DNA of 64,000 nucleotides from an uncultured Pelagibacteraceae bacterium (lineage in GTDB: Bacteria > Pseudomonadota > Alphaproteobacteria > Pelagibacterales > Pelagibacteraceae): contig CACPOD010000004.1 in the NCBI GenBank assembly GCA_902635515.1, positions 1-64,000 on the forward strand. Direction: 5' to 3'. Positions 9,918-19,210 of this stretch are shown here, piece after piece. Under the pieces are notes generated by a model. The model searched no databases. It saw only the letters and a program-made list of their open reading frames with translations, and was not told the DNA's origin. How positions within the stretch are numbered: position 1 is the first letter of the stretch; the number at the start of each line of letters is the position of its first letter. The translations under genes were made by a program, and so were the position numbers.

Positions 9918-10780
9918 TAATCTATGCCATGATTTCTGTTGTAATTAGACATAGCTGATGGTTTTATATCATTTAAATATTTAGGATCTACTGTCCAAAT
10001 AGAAACTTTTAAAGGATAACATTTTGCTACATCGGATGAGTGTTCAGATCCGCAATCACCACCTGGACAGGCAGAAAGTGCGCCTAACAAATCTGTTTCA
10101 GCAAAAAATTCTAAATAATCACCAGGTCTTACAGGACTTGCTTTCATAAAGTATTGTTTAGTATCATTGGTAAATCCAGTCAACATAAATACATTTAATA
10201 CATCATGAACTATTTTTTCTGCATGATCTAATTGAACATTTTTTTCTTTAACCAAAGCTCTTGTTAAGTTTGAATGACAGCAATAATGATAATCTTTACC
10301 GCTCAAAAGTTTTGATGTATACGGATCACATCTAGTACCAATTACATCATGAACTGATCCTCCGTCTTTATCATAATCATACCAATCTAAAGTATCCCAA
10401 GTTATTGTTGCTAAAGATCTAAGAAAGGGAAAACTACTAAACATTTTATCTCCAACAGAAAGATGAGTTCCATAGAGTGCTCTTGTTTTTCCCGAGTAGA
10501 ATTTTTCCTCTAAATTATTTAAATTAAATAAATTTAAATCACCTACTTGAGGTCCCTCTACACTTTCGATTCTAAAATACTCTCCAAATTTTACTTCGAA
10601 CGTTTTTGCATCTCTTGGAGGTATTATAACTTCCTCTTTTTTAACCAAGTGTTCTCGAGCGGAATGTAAAATACTTAAATTTTTTTCTTCAATGTTAGTA
10701 TTTGGGTAACAAACTATTGGTTTGGCTCCTATTCTATCTTTTAGATCAGATGGTTTTCCTGAAAATTTTTTAATTTTCAT
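9917..10780 (-). CDS. DUF1989 / urea carboxylase-associated family protein
   Basis: This 287-residue protein matches the DUF1989 family in pattern: an IPP-type loop near residue 50, then GPQVGDLNLFNLNN, TRALYGTHLSVGDKMFS and a cysteine- and histidine-rich core (YHYCCHSNLTRAL), then a C-terminal CPGGDCGSEHS. The Cys and His residues look metal-binding. Family members occur beside urea carboxylase genes, but no urea gene lies here. Instead it sits between citramalate synthase and a methyltransferase gene with overlaps of 4 and 1 bp, so its role in this organism is unknown. Confidence 0.8.
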   Translation of the reverse strand: MKIKKFSGKPSDLKDRIGAKPIVCYPNTNIEEKNLSILHSAREHLVKKEEVIIPPRDAKTFEVKFGEYFRIESVEGPQVGDLNLFNLNNLEEKFYSGKTRALYGTHLSVGDKMFSSFPFLRSLATITWDTLDWYDYDKDGGSVHDVIGTRCDPYTSKLLSGKDYHYCCHSNLTRALVKEKNVQLDHAEKIVHDVLNVFMLTGFTNDTKQYFMKASPVRPGDYLEFFAETDLLGALSACPGGDCGSEHSSDVAKCYPLKVSIWTVDPKYLNDIKPSAMSNYNRNHGID

Positions 10781-12381
10781 TCCAAACTTCCAGGAGCTTT
10801 ATCCTTAAATAACTTATAATCCAGACTGTCTACTAAAGCTTTGAAAGATGCATCAATGATATTTGGTGATACTCCAATAGTAAACCAATTGACACCCTTC
10901 GAATCTGTGCTTTCAATACTAACTCTTGTTACAGCTTCAGTACCAGTGTTTAAAATTCTAACTTTATAATCAACAAGTCTTAAATCTTTTAAATATTCTG
11001 AATATTTAGCAAGCTTGTTAACATTCTTTCTAATTGCATTATCTAGAGCATTAACAGGTCCATTTCCTTGTCCTTCACACAAAATTTTGTCTCCATCTAC
11101 TTCTAAATGAGCTTTTGCGTATGAAACTATTTCTCCTGCATTATCTTTCTTTACCGAAACATCGTATTCATTAATAGAAATATATCTTGGTATCTCCCCC
11201 ATTAATCTTCGAGCTAACAGCTCAAAAGATGCGTCAGCACCATCATAACTATAACCAATAAATTCTCGATCTTTAACTTCATCTAAAAGTTTTTTAATTT
11301 TTGGATCGCTTTTCTCTACTTTAATTCCTATTGAGTTCAATCTTGACATTATATTAGATTGTCCTGATTGATCCGAAACTACAATATTTCTAGAGTTTCC
11401 AACTTCTTCTGGATTTATGTGCTCATAGGTTTTAGGATCCTTTTGAACTGCTGATACATGCATTCCACCCTTGTGAGAAAAAGCAGAAGCTCCTACATAA
11501 GGTAAATGTTTATTGGGTTTTCTATTTAATATTTCATCTAATAGTCTCGAGCATTGAGTTAAGTTTTTTAAATTTTCTCTTTTAATACTAAGTTCAAACT
11601 TATCTGAAAAATCTTTCTTTAAAAAAAAAGAGGGAATTAATGACATTAAATTAGCATTTCCACATCTTTCCCCCAAACCATTGATTGTACCCTGGACTTG
11701 CCTAACACCTGCTTGAACTGCTGCAAGACTGTTAGCCACAGCATTTTCGGTATCATTATGAGCATGTATTCCCAAATTCTTTCCTGGAATTTGCTTGCTT
11801 ACTTTAGATACAATTTCTGTTATCTCGTGTGGAAGTGTACCACCGTTAGTATCACATAATACAATCCATCTAGCACCATTATCAAAAGCAGCTTTTAAAC
11901 ATGACATTGCATATTCTGGATTAGCTTTATATCCATCAAAAAAATGTTCAGCGTCAAACATGAACTCTTTTCCAGATTTAACGATGTGTTTTGTACTTTC
12001 ACTTATATTCATTAAATTCTGCTCATTACTTATTCCTAATGCGATATCCACTTGAAAATCCCATGATTTTCCAAACAAGCAAACAGAAGTACTTTTTGAA
12101 TTAATTAATGATGAGAGCATAGGGTCATTTTCTGCGCTGTGTTCAGATTTTTTAGTCATTCCAAATGCAGTTAATTTCGTTGATTTAAAATTATGATCTT
12201 TATTGAAAAACTCAGTATCAGTTGGATTTGCTCCTGGCCATCCTCCCTCAACATAATCCACACCTAATTTATCTAATGCTGATGAGATTTTTTCCTTATC
12301 ATCAATTGAAAAATCTACACCTTGTGTTTGTGCTCCATCACGCAGTGTTGTGTCAAATATATAAAGTTGTTCCTTGCTCAT
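10777..12381 (-). CDS. cimA: (R)-citramalate synthase (CimA type)
   Basis: CimA condenses pyruvate and acetyl-CoA to citramalate, a threonine-independent route to 2-oxobutyrate and isoleucine. The 534 residues start with FDTTLRDGAQTQGVDFS, the DRE-TIM metallolyase signature. GIHAHNDTENAVANSLAAV and NGLGERCGNANL follow, then a LeuA-type allosteric dimer domain over roughly residues 385-530. The length and the GAQTQG opening favour CimA over 2-isopropylmalate synthase, but substrate choice between them is an inference. It overlaps cysS by 4 bp and the DUF1989 gene by 4 bp. Confidence 0.85.
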   Translation of the reverse strand: MSKEQLYIFDTTLRDGAQTQGVDFSIDDKEKISSALDKLGVDYVEGGWPGANPTDTEFFNKDHNFKSTKLTAFGMTKKSEHSAENDPMLSSLINSKSTSVCLFGKSWDFQVDIALGISNEQNLMNISESTKHIVKSGKEFMFDAEHFFDGYKANPEYAMSCLKAAFDNGARWIVLCDTNGGTLPHEITEIVSKVSKQIPGKNLGIHAHNDTENAVANSLAAVQAGVRQVQGTINGLGERCGNANLMSLIPSFFLKKDFSDKFELSIKRENLKNLTQCSRLLDEILNRKPNKHLPYVGASAFSHKGGMHVSAVQKDPKTYEHINPEEVGNSRNIVVSDQSGQSNIMSRLNSIGIKVEKSDPKIKKLLDEVKDREFIGYSYDGADASFELLARRLMGEIPRYISINEYDVSVKKDNAGEIVSYAKAHLEVDGDKILCEGQGNGPVNALDNAIRKNVNKLAKYSEYLKDLRLVDYKVRILNTGTEAVTRVSIESTDSKGVNWFTIGVSPNIIDASFKALVDSLDYKLFKDKAPGSLE

Positions 12382-13733
12382 TTAAATTTCCAAGTCGTTT
12401 TACCATCTTTATCTTCTATTAAAACACCTTTATCTAACAGCTCTTTTCTAATTTTATCAGCTTCTTCGTAATTTTTGTTCTCTCTATACTTATTTCTTTC
12501 GTGAATTTTTTGTAAAATTTCTTTTTCAGAAATTAATGCTTTGTTAATTTTAAATTTAAGCCAATTTTCTTTACTTTCATTTAATAGTCCTACAAATCGA
12601 CAAGCAGAAACAAATAAAGATTTATCTTCATCGTTACCTTTTTGAGCTTTTTCATATAATTGATGTAAATTAGCAATATATCCAGGGGTGTTTAAATCAT
12701 CGTAAAGTGGCTGAAGAATTTCATCAGAAACTTCAGAATTGTTTTTAATATCTAAATATGAATTGTACCATTTATTTATCGTATTTTGACAATCGTCCAG
12801 AAGTTTATCATTCCAATCTAATGGTTGTTTATAATGCGCACTTAGTAAAGCAAATCGCAAAACTTGACCGCTTATCTTATTTCTAAAATCTTTTATTTTT
12901 AAAATGTTTCCCTGAGACTTAGCCATCTTTTCATTAGACATTGTGATGAATGCATTATGCATCCAAAATTTTGCAAATATTTTTGTATCATTTGCACATC
13001 TTGATTGAGCTATTTCATTTTCATGATGAGGAAATAACAAATCTATACCACCTCCATGAATATCAAACTCATCTCCTAAAAATTTCTTTGACATTGCCGA
13101 GCACTCTAGATGCCATCCTGGCCTTCCTTTTCCCCATGGAGATTCCCATGAAGGTTCGTCATCCTCTGAAGGTTTCCATAAAACAAAATCTTCTGAATTT
13201 TTTTTATTTTCACTGATTTCTACTCTCGATCCAGCAATTAGTTCATCTAGTTTTTTGTTTGATAGCTGACCATAATCATTGAATTTTTTAACCTCAAAAT
13301 AAACGTGCTGATTATTTTCATAAGCAAATCCTTTTTTTATTAATTCAGAAATCATTTCAACCATCAAATCTATATTTTCTGTTGCTTTAGGTTGATGTGT
13401 TGGTTCTTCACAATTTAAGTAATTGCAATCTTCACTAAAACTTTTAGTTACTTTGCTTGTTAATTCTGAAATTGAAATGTTATTTTCTTTTGAAGATTTA
13501 ATAATTTTATCATCTACATCTGTAATATTTCGCACATAAGTAACTTTAGGATAATTCTTTTTAAAAATTTTAAATAGAATATCGAATACAACTATTGGTC
13601 TTGCGTTCCCAATATGGGGATCGTCATAAACAGTTGGACCACACACATACATTCTAATGTTACTTTTATCTAGTGGAACAAACTTCTCTTTTTTATTTGT
13701 TAGATTATTTGTTAAAAAAATATCTTTACTCAT
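12378..13733 (-). CDS. cysS: Cysteinyl-tRNA synthetase
   Basis: A class I synthetase of 451 residues. CGPTVYDDPHIGNARP holds the zinc cysteine and the HIGH-type motif. GWHLECSAM and GGGIDLLFPHHENE hold further zinc and substrate residues, and KMAKSQGN is the KMSKS loop. The DALR-type C-terminal helical region is present. It heads the overlapping cysS-cimA-DUF1989-methyltransferase chain. A hairpin with a T-run lies 20-45 bp upstream and probably ends the preceding nadE transcript. Confidence 0.97.
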   Translation of the reverse strand: MSKDIFLTNNLTNKKEKFVPLDKSNIRMYVCGPTVYDDPHIGNARPIVVFDILFKIFKKNYPKVTYVRNITDVDDKIIKSSKENNISISELTSKVTKSFSEDCNYLNCEEPTHQPKATENIDLMVEMISELIKKGFAYENNQHVYFEVKKFNDYGQLSNKKLDELIAGSRVEISENKKNSEDFVLWKPSEDDEPSWESPWGKGRPGWHLECSAMSKKFLGDEFDIHGGGIDLLFPHHENEIAQSRCANDTKIFAKFWMHNAFITMSNEKMAKSQGNILKIKDFRNKISGQVLRFALLSAHYKQPLDWNDKLLDDCQNTINKWYNSYLDIKNNSEVSDEILQPLYDDLNTPGYIANLHQLYEKAQKGNDEDKSLFVSACRFVGLLNESKENWLKFKINKALISEKEILQKIHERNKYRENKNYEEADKIRKELLDKGVLIEDKDGKTTWKFK

Positions 13734-13751
13734 TATTTTAGGAATATACTT

Positions 13752-13776
13752 AAAAAATAGATTTGTGAATCTATTT
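13752..13776 (-). terminator. Rho-independent terminator after nadE
   Basis: A perfect 9-bp stem (AAATAGATT at 13755-13763 pairing with AATCTATTT at 13768-13776) has a 4-base loop. On the minus strand it is followed by a run of six T. It lies 3 bp beyond the nadE stop codon. The cysS start is only about 20 bp further on, so cysS must use a promoter inside or upstream of this element, or rely on read-through. Confidence 0.7.
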
Positions 13777-13778
13777 GA

Positions 13779-14516
13779 TTAATTTGGAATTTTGCATACA
13801 GGAATTGGCTCCATTTTATGCAAATTTTGTTTTCTAATAGTTTCGTATTTAGCTCGATTAGCTGAATCAGGATTATCCATAGCTTCTTCTAATTCTTCAT
13901 ATTTTAGTCCAAGTTGACCTTCATCAGTTCTTCCATCGTCCCATAAACCATCCGTAGGGGGCGCATCAATAATTTCTTTTAAAATTCCAAGCTCTTTTCC
14001 AAGCTCCCAAACTTCAGTTTTATTACAATCTGCTATTGGCGATATATCTACCCCACCATCTCCGTATTTTGTGTAAAACCCAACACCAAAATCTTCAACT
14101 TTATTTCCAGTTCCAACTACTATTCCTTTGTTTGCTGCAGCAACTTGATAAAGCGTTGTCATTCTCAATCTAGCTCTAGAATTCGCCATTCCATGTTCAT
14201 TATTAAAATTTGATAAACTGGAACTAAAAGCCAAAAATAACTCATCTAAATTGATAGTATGTGCCTCAACATTTTTAAAATTTTTAACTAACCACTCTTG
14301 ATGTTTCAAACTTAAATCGTGTTGATGAGATTTTTGTTTAATTGGCATAGATAATACGATCGTTTTAATTCCTGTCATTGCACTTAAAGTGCTTGACACT
14401 GAAGAGTCTACCCCTCCAGAAATTCCTATAACCAATGACTCTGCCTTGCTTGGCATATTATTTACATAATTTTTAATCCAGTTTGATATAAATTTTACTT
14501 TATCTGAAGGATGCAT
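13779..14516 (-). CDS. nadE: NH3-dependent NAD synthetase
   Basis: The 245-residue protein has the ATP pyrophosphatase P-loop GISGGVDSS at 31-39 and later VGTGNKVEDFGVGFYTKYGDGGVDISPIAD, the core of NadE (deamido-NAD plus ammonia and ATP to NAD). It lacks the N-terminal nitrilase glutaminase domain, so ammonia is the expected nitrogen donor. DAHP synthase lies upstream on the same strand with a 37 bp gap. An intrinsic terminator follows the stop. Confidence 0.95.
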   Translation of the reverse strand: MHPSDKVKFISNWIKNYVNNMPSKAESLVIGISGGVDSSVSSTLSAMTGIKTIVLSMPIKQKSHQHDLSLKHQEWLVKNFKNVEAHTINLDELFLAFSSSLSNFNNEHGMANSRARLRMTTLYQVAAANKGIVVGTGNKVEDFGVGFYTKYGDGGVDISPIADCNKTEVWELGKELGILKEIIDAPPTDGLWDDGRTDEGQLGLKYEELEEAMDNPDSANRAKYETIRKQNLHKMEPIPVCKIPN

Positions 14517-14553
14517 ACTATGTTATTATAAATTAATTATTATTTTACAATGT

Positions 14554-15939
14554 CTAAGATGCCGCTCTGTTTGCATTTTTAGAATATGAGCTATTCTTTT
14601 TAATCTCATCTGAAATCAAGAAGGCCAATTCTAAAGCTTGATTTGCATTTAATCTTGGGTCACAGTGCGTGTGATATCTTGATGATAAGTCTTTTTCTGA
14701 TATCTTTTGTGCTCCACCAATACACTCTGTTACATTTTGACCAGTTAATTCTATATGTAAACCACCAGCGTAACTTCCTTCGCTTTGGTGACATGCAAAA
14801 ACATTTTTAACCTCTTTTAAAACACTGTTAAATGGTCTTGTTTTAAATCCTGTCGCAGCTTTTACTGTATTTCCATGACAAGGATCACACGACCAAATTA
14901 CATTTAAACCTTCTTTTTTTATTGCCCTAATTAATTTTGGTAAAAATTTAGCAACATTATCTGCACCAAATCTTGATATTAGTGTGATTTTACCTTTTTC
15001 ATTTTTAGGGTTTATTCTATTACAAAGATCAATTAAATCATCAGTCTTCAAGGTAGGTCCACATTTAATACCTATTGGATTTTCTATACCTCTACAAAAC
15101 TCAACATGTCCTCCATCTAATTGTCTAGTTCTGTCTCCTATCCAAACAAAATGAGCAGATGTATCATGATTTTCACCAGTAGTAGAGTCAACTCTAGTCA
15201 TTGTTTCTTCAAATGGAAGTAATAAAGCTTCATGTGAAGTCCAAAAATTTACTGTTTTTAATCTTCTATTAAATTCTGATGTTATTCCGCATGCATCCAT
15301 AAATGATAATGCATTAGCAATATTATCTTCTAACTCTTTAAATCTTTTTAATTCAGGTGAATTTTTGATGAAACCTAAATTCCAGTTATGGACATTCTTA
15401 AGATCTGCAAAACCTCCATGACAAAATGCTCTGATTAGGTTTAAAGTTGCAGCTGATTGTGAGTATGCCTTGAATAGTCTTTTAGGATCTGGAACTCTAG
15501 CTTTTTCAGTAAATTCCATAGCATTTATGTTGTCACCTAAATAACTTGGAAGCTCTACCCCATCTTTTATTTCTGTTGGTGCACTTCTAGGTTTTGAAAA
15601 TTGACCAGCTATTCTTCCAACTTTTACTACTGGTAATGAAGCTGAGTAAGTTAAAACTAATGACATTTGCAGCATTAGTTTAAATGTATCTCTAATATTA
15701 TCTGGATTAAATTCTGCAAAACTTTCAGCACAATCTCCACCTTGAAGTAAAAAGGCTTTTCCATCCACAACATCTGCTAACTGAGTTTTAAGATGTCTTG
15801 TTTCTCCAGCAAATACTAAAGGGGGGAATGTTCCTATCTTATCCAAAACTTTATCCAGTTCTTTTTTATCTGGATATTCTGGAATGTGTTTTACAGGATA
15901 TTTTCTCCAACTATTTTTTTTCCAACTTTTCATATTCAA
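14554..15939 (-). CDS. Class II 3-deoxy-7-phosphoheptulonate (DAHP) synthase
   Basis: This is the first enzyme of the shikimate pathway, condensing phosphoenolpyruvate and erythrose-4-phosphate. The 461 residues belong to the plant/actinobacterial class II type: WKKNSWRKYPVKHIPEYPD at the N-terminus, then LLQGGDCAESF, VGRIAGQFSKPRS, GIKCGPT, VIWSCDPCHGNT and GGLHIELTGQNVTECIGG. The metal-binding Cys, His and Glu residues of the class are present. No class I enzyme appears in the window. It is followed on the same strand by nadE. Confidence 0.95.
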   Translation of the reverse strand: MNMKSWKKNSWRKYPVKHIPEYPDKKELDKVLDKIGTFPPLVFAGETRHLKTQLADVVDGKAFLLQGGDCAESFAEFNPDNIRDTFKLMLQMSLVLTYSASLPVVKVGRIAGQFSKPRSAPTEIKDGVELPSYLGDNINAMEFTEKARVPDPKRLFKAYSQSAATLNLIRAFCHGGFADLKNVHNWNLGFIKNSPELKRFKELEDNIANALSFMDACGITSEFNRRLKTVNFWTSHEALLLPFEETMTRVDSTTGENHDTSAHFVWIGDRTRQLDGGHVEFCRGIENPIGIKCGPTLKTDDLIDLCNRINPKNEKGKITLISRFGADNVAKFLPKLIRAIKKEGLNVIWSCDPCHGNTVKAATGFKTRPFNSVLKEVKNVFACHQSEGSYAGGLHIELTGQNVTECIGGAQKISEKDLSSRYHTHCDPRLNANQALELAFLISDEIKKNSSYSKNANRAAS

Positions 15940-15968
15940 CCTAAGGGTGTTTTAGCAGAGTTTAAACT

Positions 15969-17789
15969 TTATTCAACAGTGACAGATTTAGCCAAATTTC
16001 GAGGCTTATCAATATCATAACCTTTTTTAAGAGCAGAGTAATACGCAAGTTTTTGAAGTGGAATAGTTAAAAGGAACGGAAGCAAGTCATCATTTGTATT
16101 CTCAACCTCAATAGTTTCCCAAATATTTTCCGATACAACTTCATCTTTACTTTTATTTGTTATCAATAATACCTTAGCTCCTCTTGCAATGACTTCCTGC
16201 ATGTTTGAGATTGTTTTTTTATAATAATTATCTCTTGGAGCCAAAATTACTACTGGCATGCCCTCTTCTATTAAAGCTAAAGGTCCATGCTTCATTTCTC
16301 CTGCTGGATATCCTTCAGCATGAACATATGAAAGTTCTTTAAGCTTTAATGCACCTTCTAAAGCTATTGGGTAGGAATAACCTCTTCCTAAAAACATCGA
16401 TCCTTTTGCTTCATTAAATGTTGAGGATATTGCCTGGATATCATTATCATGTAATAAGGTTTTTTCTATTAACTTTGGTAAATCTTTTAAGTCTTTAATT
16501 TTTTCTTGATATTCTTTTTTCTTAATTTCGTTTCTCAATGACCCAAGTTTTAAAGCCAAAATATACAATACTAGTATTTGACCTAGAAATGCTTTTGTTG
16601 ATGCAACTCCAATTTCAGGACCACAATGAATTGGTAAAACAAAATTAGAATCTCTTGCTATTGAGCTTTCGATTACATTAACAACAGCACATGTTTTCAT
16701 GTTGTTTTTATTACAAAGGTCTAGGGCCGCATATGTATCTGCTGTTTCCCCAGATTGTGAAACGAAGACATATAAAGTATCTTTTTTAAATCTATTTTTT
16801 CTATATCTAAATTCTGACGCTATATCTATGCTTACATCTAAATTTGTAAGTTCTTCAAACCAATATTTTGCCATTAAGCAAGAGTGATACGCTGTTCCAC
16901 ATCCTATTAAGGTGATTGAATTAATCTCTTCTATTTTCCATGGAAAATTAAAAATATTTATCTCTTTATTTACATTATCTACATATTCTTTTATTCCTGT
17001 TTTAATTGTAGATGGTTGTTCTTCAATTTCTTTTGCCATGAAATGCTTGAAATCGCCTTTGTCATAACTTGCTTCATCTGATGATAATTCTAATATTTTT
17101 TTATTAACTTTTTTTCCTTCTTCATTAAAAAAAAGAACCTGATCCTTTTTTACAACACAAAATTCACCATCATCAAGATAAGTAATCTTATTCGTCATAG
17201 ATTTTAAAGCATAAGAGTCTGATCCTAGATAATTTTCATTTGGACCATAGCCAACTGCTAGTGGTGATCCTCTCCTAGCTCCAACTATTAAGTCTGGTAT
17301 ATCTTTAAAAACAATTCCAAGAGCAAAGCTGCCATGAAGTTGTTTTAAAGTTTTTGTGATGGCTTCTTCTAATTCTGAAGTCTTTAAATGTTCTGTTATT
17401 AAATGAACGATTACTTCTGTATCTGTCTGTGATTTAAATTTGTGACCTTTGTTAATTAAATATTTTTTTAATATCGTAGAGTTTTCGATAATTCCATTGT
17501 GAACTACTGATACGTTATGAGAAGAATGAGGATGAGCATTTAAACTATTTGGAATTCCATGAGTTGCCCATCTTACATGACCTATACCAATATTCCCTCT
17601 TAAGTTTTTTAAATCAAAATTATTCTCTAAATTATCTACTCTACCCTCCGATTTAACTTCATTTATTTCACCATCTGAAAGTGTAGCTATACCCGCTGAG
17701 TCATATCCTCTATATTCTAATTTTTTTAATGAATTAATTATATTTGCAGAAACAGGTTTGTTGCTAGATATTCCAATAATTCCACACAT
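15969..17789 (-). CDS. glmS: Glucosamine-6-phosphate synthase (isomerizing)
   Basis: GlmS makes glucosamine-6-phosphate from fructose-6-phosphate and glutamine, the entry to peptidoglycan and lipid A sugars. Cys2 after the initiator Met is the glutaminase nucleophile (MCGIIGI). Residues 1 to about 220 form the class II amidotransferase domain, and two SIS domains follow (TLIGCGTAYHS and GRGYSYPIALEGALKLKE). It ends with the expected DKPRNLAKSVTVE. The 606-residue length is standard. It starts 3 bp after the stop of the GlmU-like acetyltransferase gene, pairing two steps of UDP-GlcNAc synthesis. Confidence 0.98.
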   Translation of the reverse strand: MCGIIGISSNKPVSANIINSLKKLEYRGYDSAGIATLSDGEINEVKSEGRVDNLENNFDLKNLRGNIGIGHVRWATHGIPNSLNAHPHSSHNVSVVHNGIIENSTILKKYLINKGHKFKSQTDTEVIVHLITEHLKTSELEEAITKTLKQLHGSFALGIVFKDIPDLIVGARRGSPLAVGYGPNENYLGSDSYALKSMTNKITYLDDGEFCVVKKDQVLFFNEEGKKVNKKILELSSDEASYDKGDFKHFMAKEIEEQPSTIKTGIKEYVDNVNKEINIFNFPWKIEEINSITLIGCGTAYHSCLMAKYWFEELTNLDVSIDIASEFRYRKNRFKKDTLYVFVSQSGETADTYAALDLCNKNNMKTCAVVNVIESSIARDSNFVLPIHCGPEIGVASTKAFLGQILVLYILALKLGSLRNEIKKKEYQEKIKDLKDLPKLIEKTLLHDNDIQAISSTFNEAKGSMFLGRGYSYPIALEGALKLKELSYVHAEGYPAGEMKHGPLALIEEGMPVVILAPRDNYYKKTISNMQEVIARGAKVLLITNKSKDEVVSENIWETIEVENTNDDLLPFLLTIPLQKLAYYSALKKGYDIDKPRNLAKSVTVE

Positions 17790-17792
17790 AAA

Positions 17793-18404
17793 TTATTTTT
17801 TCTTTCTTTTGTAATTCTTAACTTCTAATTGTGGCGATCTTGTTAATGCTAAAGATTTTTTTTTAACGTTCTTTGTAATTACTGACCCAGCTCCAACAAT
17901 ACTATCCTCATTTATAGTAATTGGAGCAACTAAAGAAGAGTTTGAGCCTATAAATACTTTGTCTTTAATTTTTGTCTTGTTTTTATTTACTCCATCATAA
18001 TTACAAGTAATTGTGCCTGCTCCTATATTTACTGATTTTCCAATTTGAGCATCTCCAACATAAGACAAATGATTTACTTTAGATTTATTTCCTAAAGTAC
18101 TTTTTTTAATCTCTACAAAATTACCTACTTTAGATCCTTCTTTTAAAATTGTATTAGGTCTTATTCTGGCATATGGACCAATCTCAACTTTATTTTCAAT
18201 TTTGCAAGATTCTAAATGTGAAAAAGATTTTATAATTACATTATTCCCAATTTTTACCTTAGAGCCAATAACAACATAAGGTTCTATGGTCACATTATTT
18301 CCAATCTTGGTATCTTTTGAAAAAAAAATAGTTTCAGGACCAATCATCTTTACTCCTGACTTTATAAATTTTTCTCTAAGTTTTTTTTGATTTAAAACTT
18401 CCAT
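17793..18404 (-). CDS. GlmU C-terminal acetyltransferase domain as a stand-alone protein
   Basis: The 203 residues form a left-handed beta-helix of hexapeptide repeats and match the C-terminal half of Glm[24 protein letters not shown], then [14 protein letters not shown] with catalytic-type His112, then [16 protein letters not shown] are all GlmU signatures for acetylation of glucosamine-1-phosphate. The N-terminal uridylyltransferase domain (about 230 residues) is missing; only a short lead-in precedes the helix. No in-frame remnant exists in the 69 bp before gph. The gene is first in a unit with glmS. The uridylyltransferase step must be encoded elsewhere. Confidence 0.88.
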   Translation of the reverse strand: MEVLNQKKLREKFIKSGVKMIGPETIFFSKDTKIGNNVTIEPYVVIGSKVKIGNNVIIKSFSHLESCKIENKVEIGPYARIRPNTILKEGSKVGNFVEIKKSTLGNKSKVNHLSYVGDAQIGKSVNIGAGTITCNYDGVNKNKTKIKDKVFIGSNSSLVAPITINEDSIVGAGSVITKNVKKKSLALTRSPQLEVKNYKRKKK

Positions 18405-18473
18405 TTAGAAATGATTTACATTAAGTATATATATTGATTAATTCACAATTTATTTCTTTAAAATACTTTTATA

Positions 18474-19157
18474 ATGAAACAAAAATTTACAGTATTATTT
18501 GATTTAGATGGAACGTTAGTTGATACAGCTCCAGATCTGATGAGAGCACACAACCATGTTATGCAAAAATTTGGTTACCCAACCAAATCAACTGAAGAAA
18601 TTAGAAATCTCGTGGGTAAAGGTGCTAGCGCAATGATAGGAAGATCTATATGGGGCCAAGCAAAAAAAGAATTTGGTAAAGTAAATGATGAAAAAGTTAA
18701 AAAAGAAATGGTCACTGAGTTTGTCGATTTTTATGGAAAAAATATAATAAATGAAAGTACGCTTATTAATGGTGTAAAAGAATTTTTAAATTGGTGCAAA
18801 AATCAAAAAATATCCATGGCTGTTTGTACAAACAAGCAAGAGCATCTATCAAATGATCTTTTAAAAAAAATTGGCATCTATGATTATTTTGAATATGTTG
18901 CTGGTTCAGATACTTTCGATTATTGTAAACCAGATCCAAGACATCTTACCTCAGTGGTTGAAATACTAGACGGAGATATAAAAAAATCGATAATGATAGG
19001 CGATAGTGAAACTGATGCAAATGCTGCAAAGGCAGCTGAAATACCAATTATTTTATTAGAGGACGGATATACTGAAAAAAATAAAGACGAAATTTATCAC
19101 AATCACTTAATAAAAGACTTTATAGGTATTGAGAAAATAATATCTGAATATCTTTAA
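18474..19157 (+). CDS. gph: Phosphoglycolate phosphatase-like HAD hydrolase
   Basis: The 227-residue protein has HAD motif I FDLDGTLVDTAPD at residues 8-20, motif II VCTNK near residue 120, a lysine in the CKPDP region, and motif IV MIGDSETDANAA. An alpha-helical cap (C1) lies between motifs I and II, as in Gph. The likely substrate is 2-phosphoglycolate; HAD substrates are hard to assign from sequence. It is divergent from the GlmU-domain gene with a 69 bp AT-rich gap. Confidence 0.8.
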   Translation: MKQKFTVLFDLDGTLVDTAPDLMRAHNHVMQKFGYPTKSTEEIRNLVGKGASAMIGRSIWGQAKKEFGKVNDEKVKKEMVTEFVDFYGKNIINESTLINGVKEFLNWCKNQKISMAVCTNKQEHLSNDLLKKIGIYDYFEYVAGSDTFDYCKPDPRHLTSVVEILDGDIKKSIMIGDSETDANAAKAAEIPIILLEDGYTEKNKDEIYHNHLIKDFIGIEKIISEYL

Positions 19158-19210
19158 TATTGATTAATTTATTTTAACTATTAAAACAAATTCACAAATT
19201 AGGAGTTATT

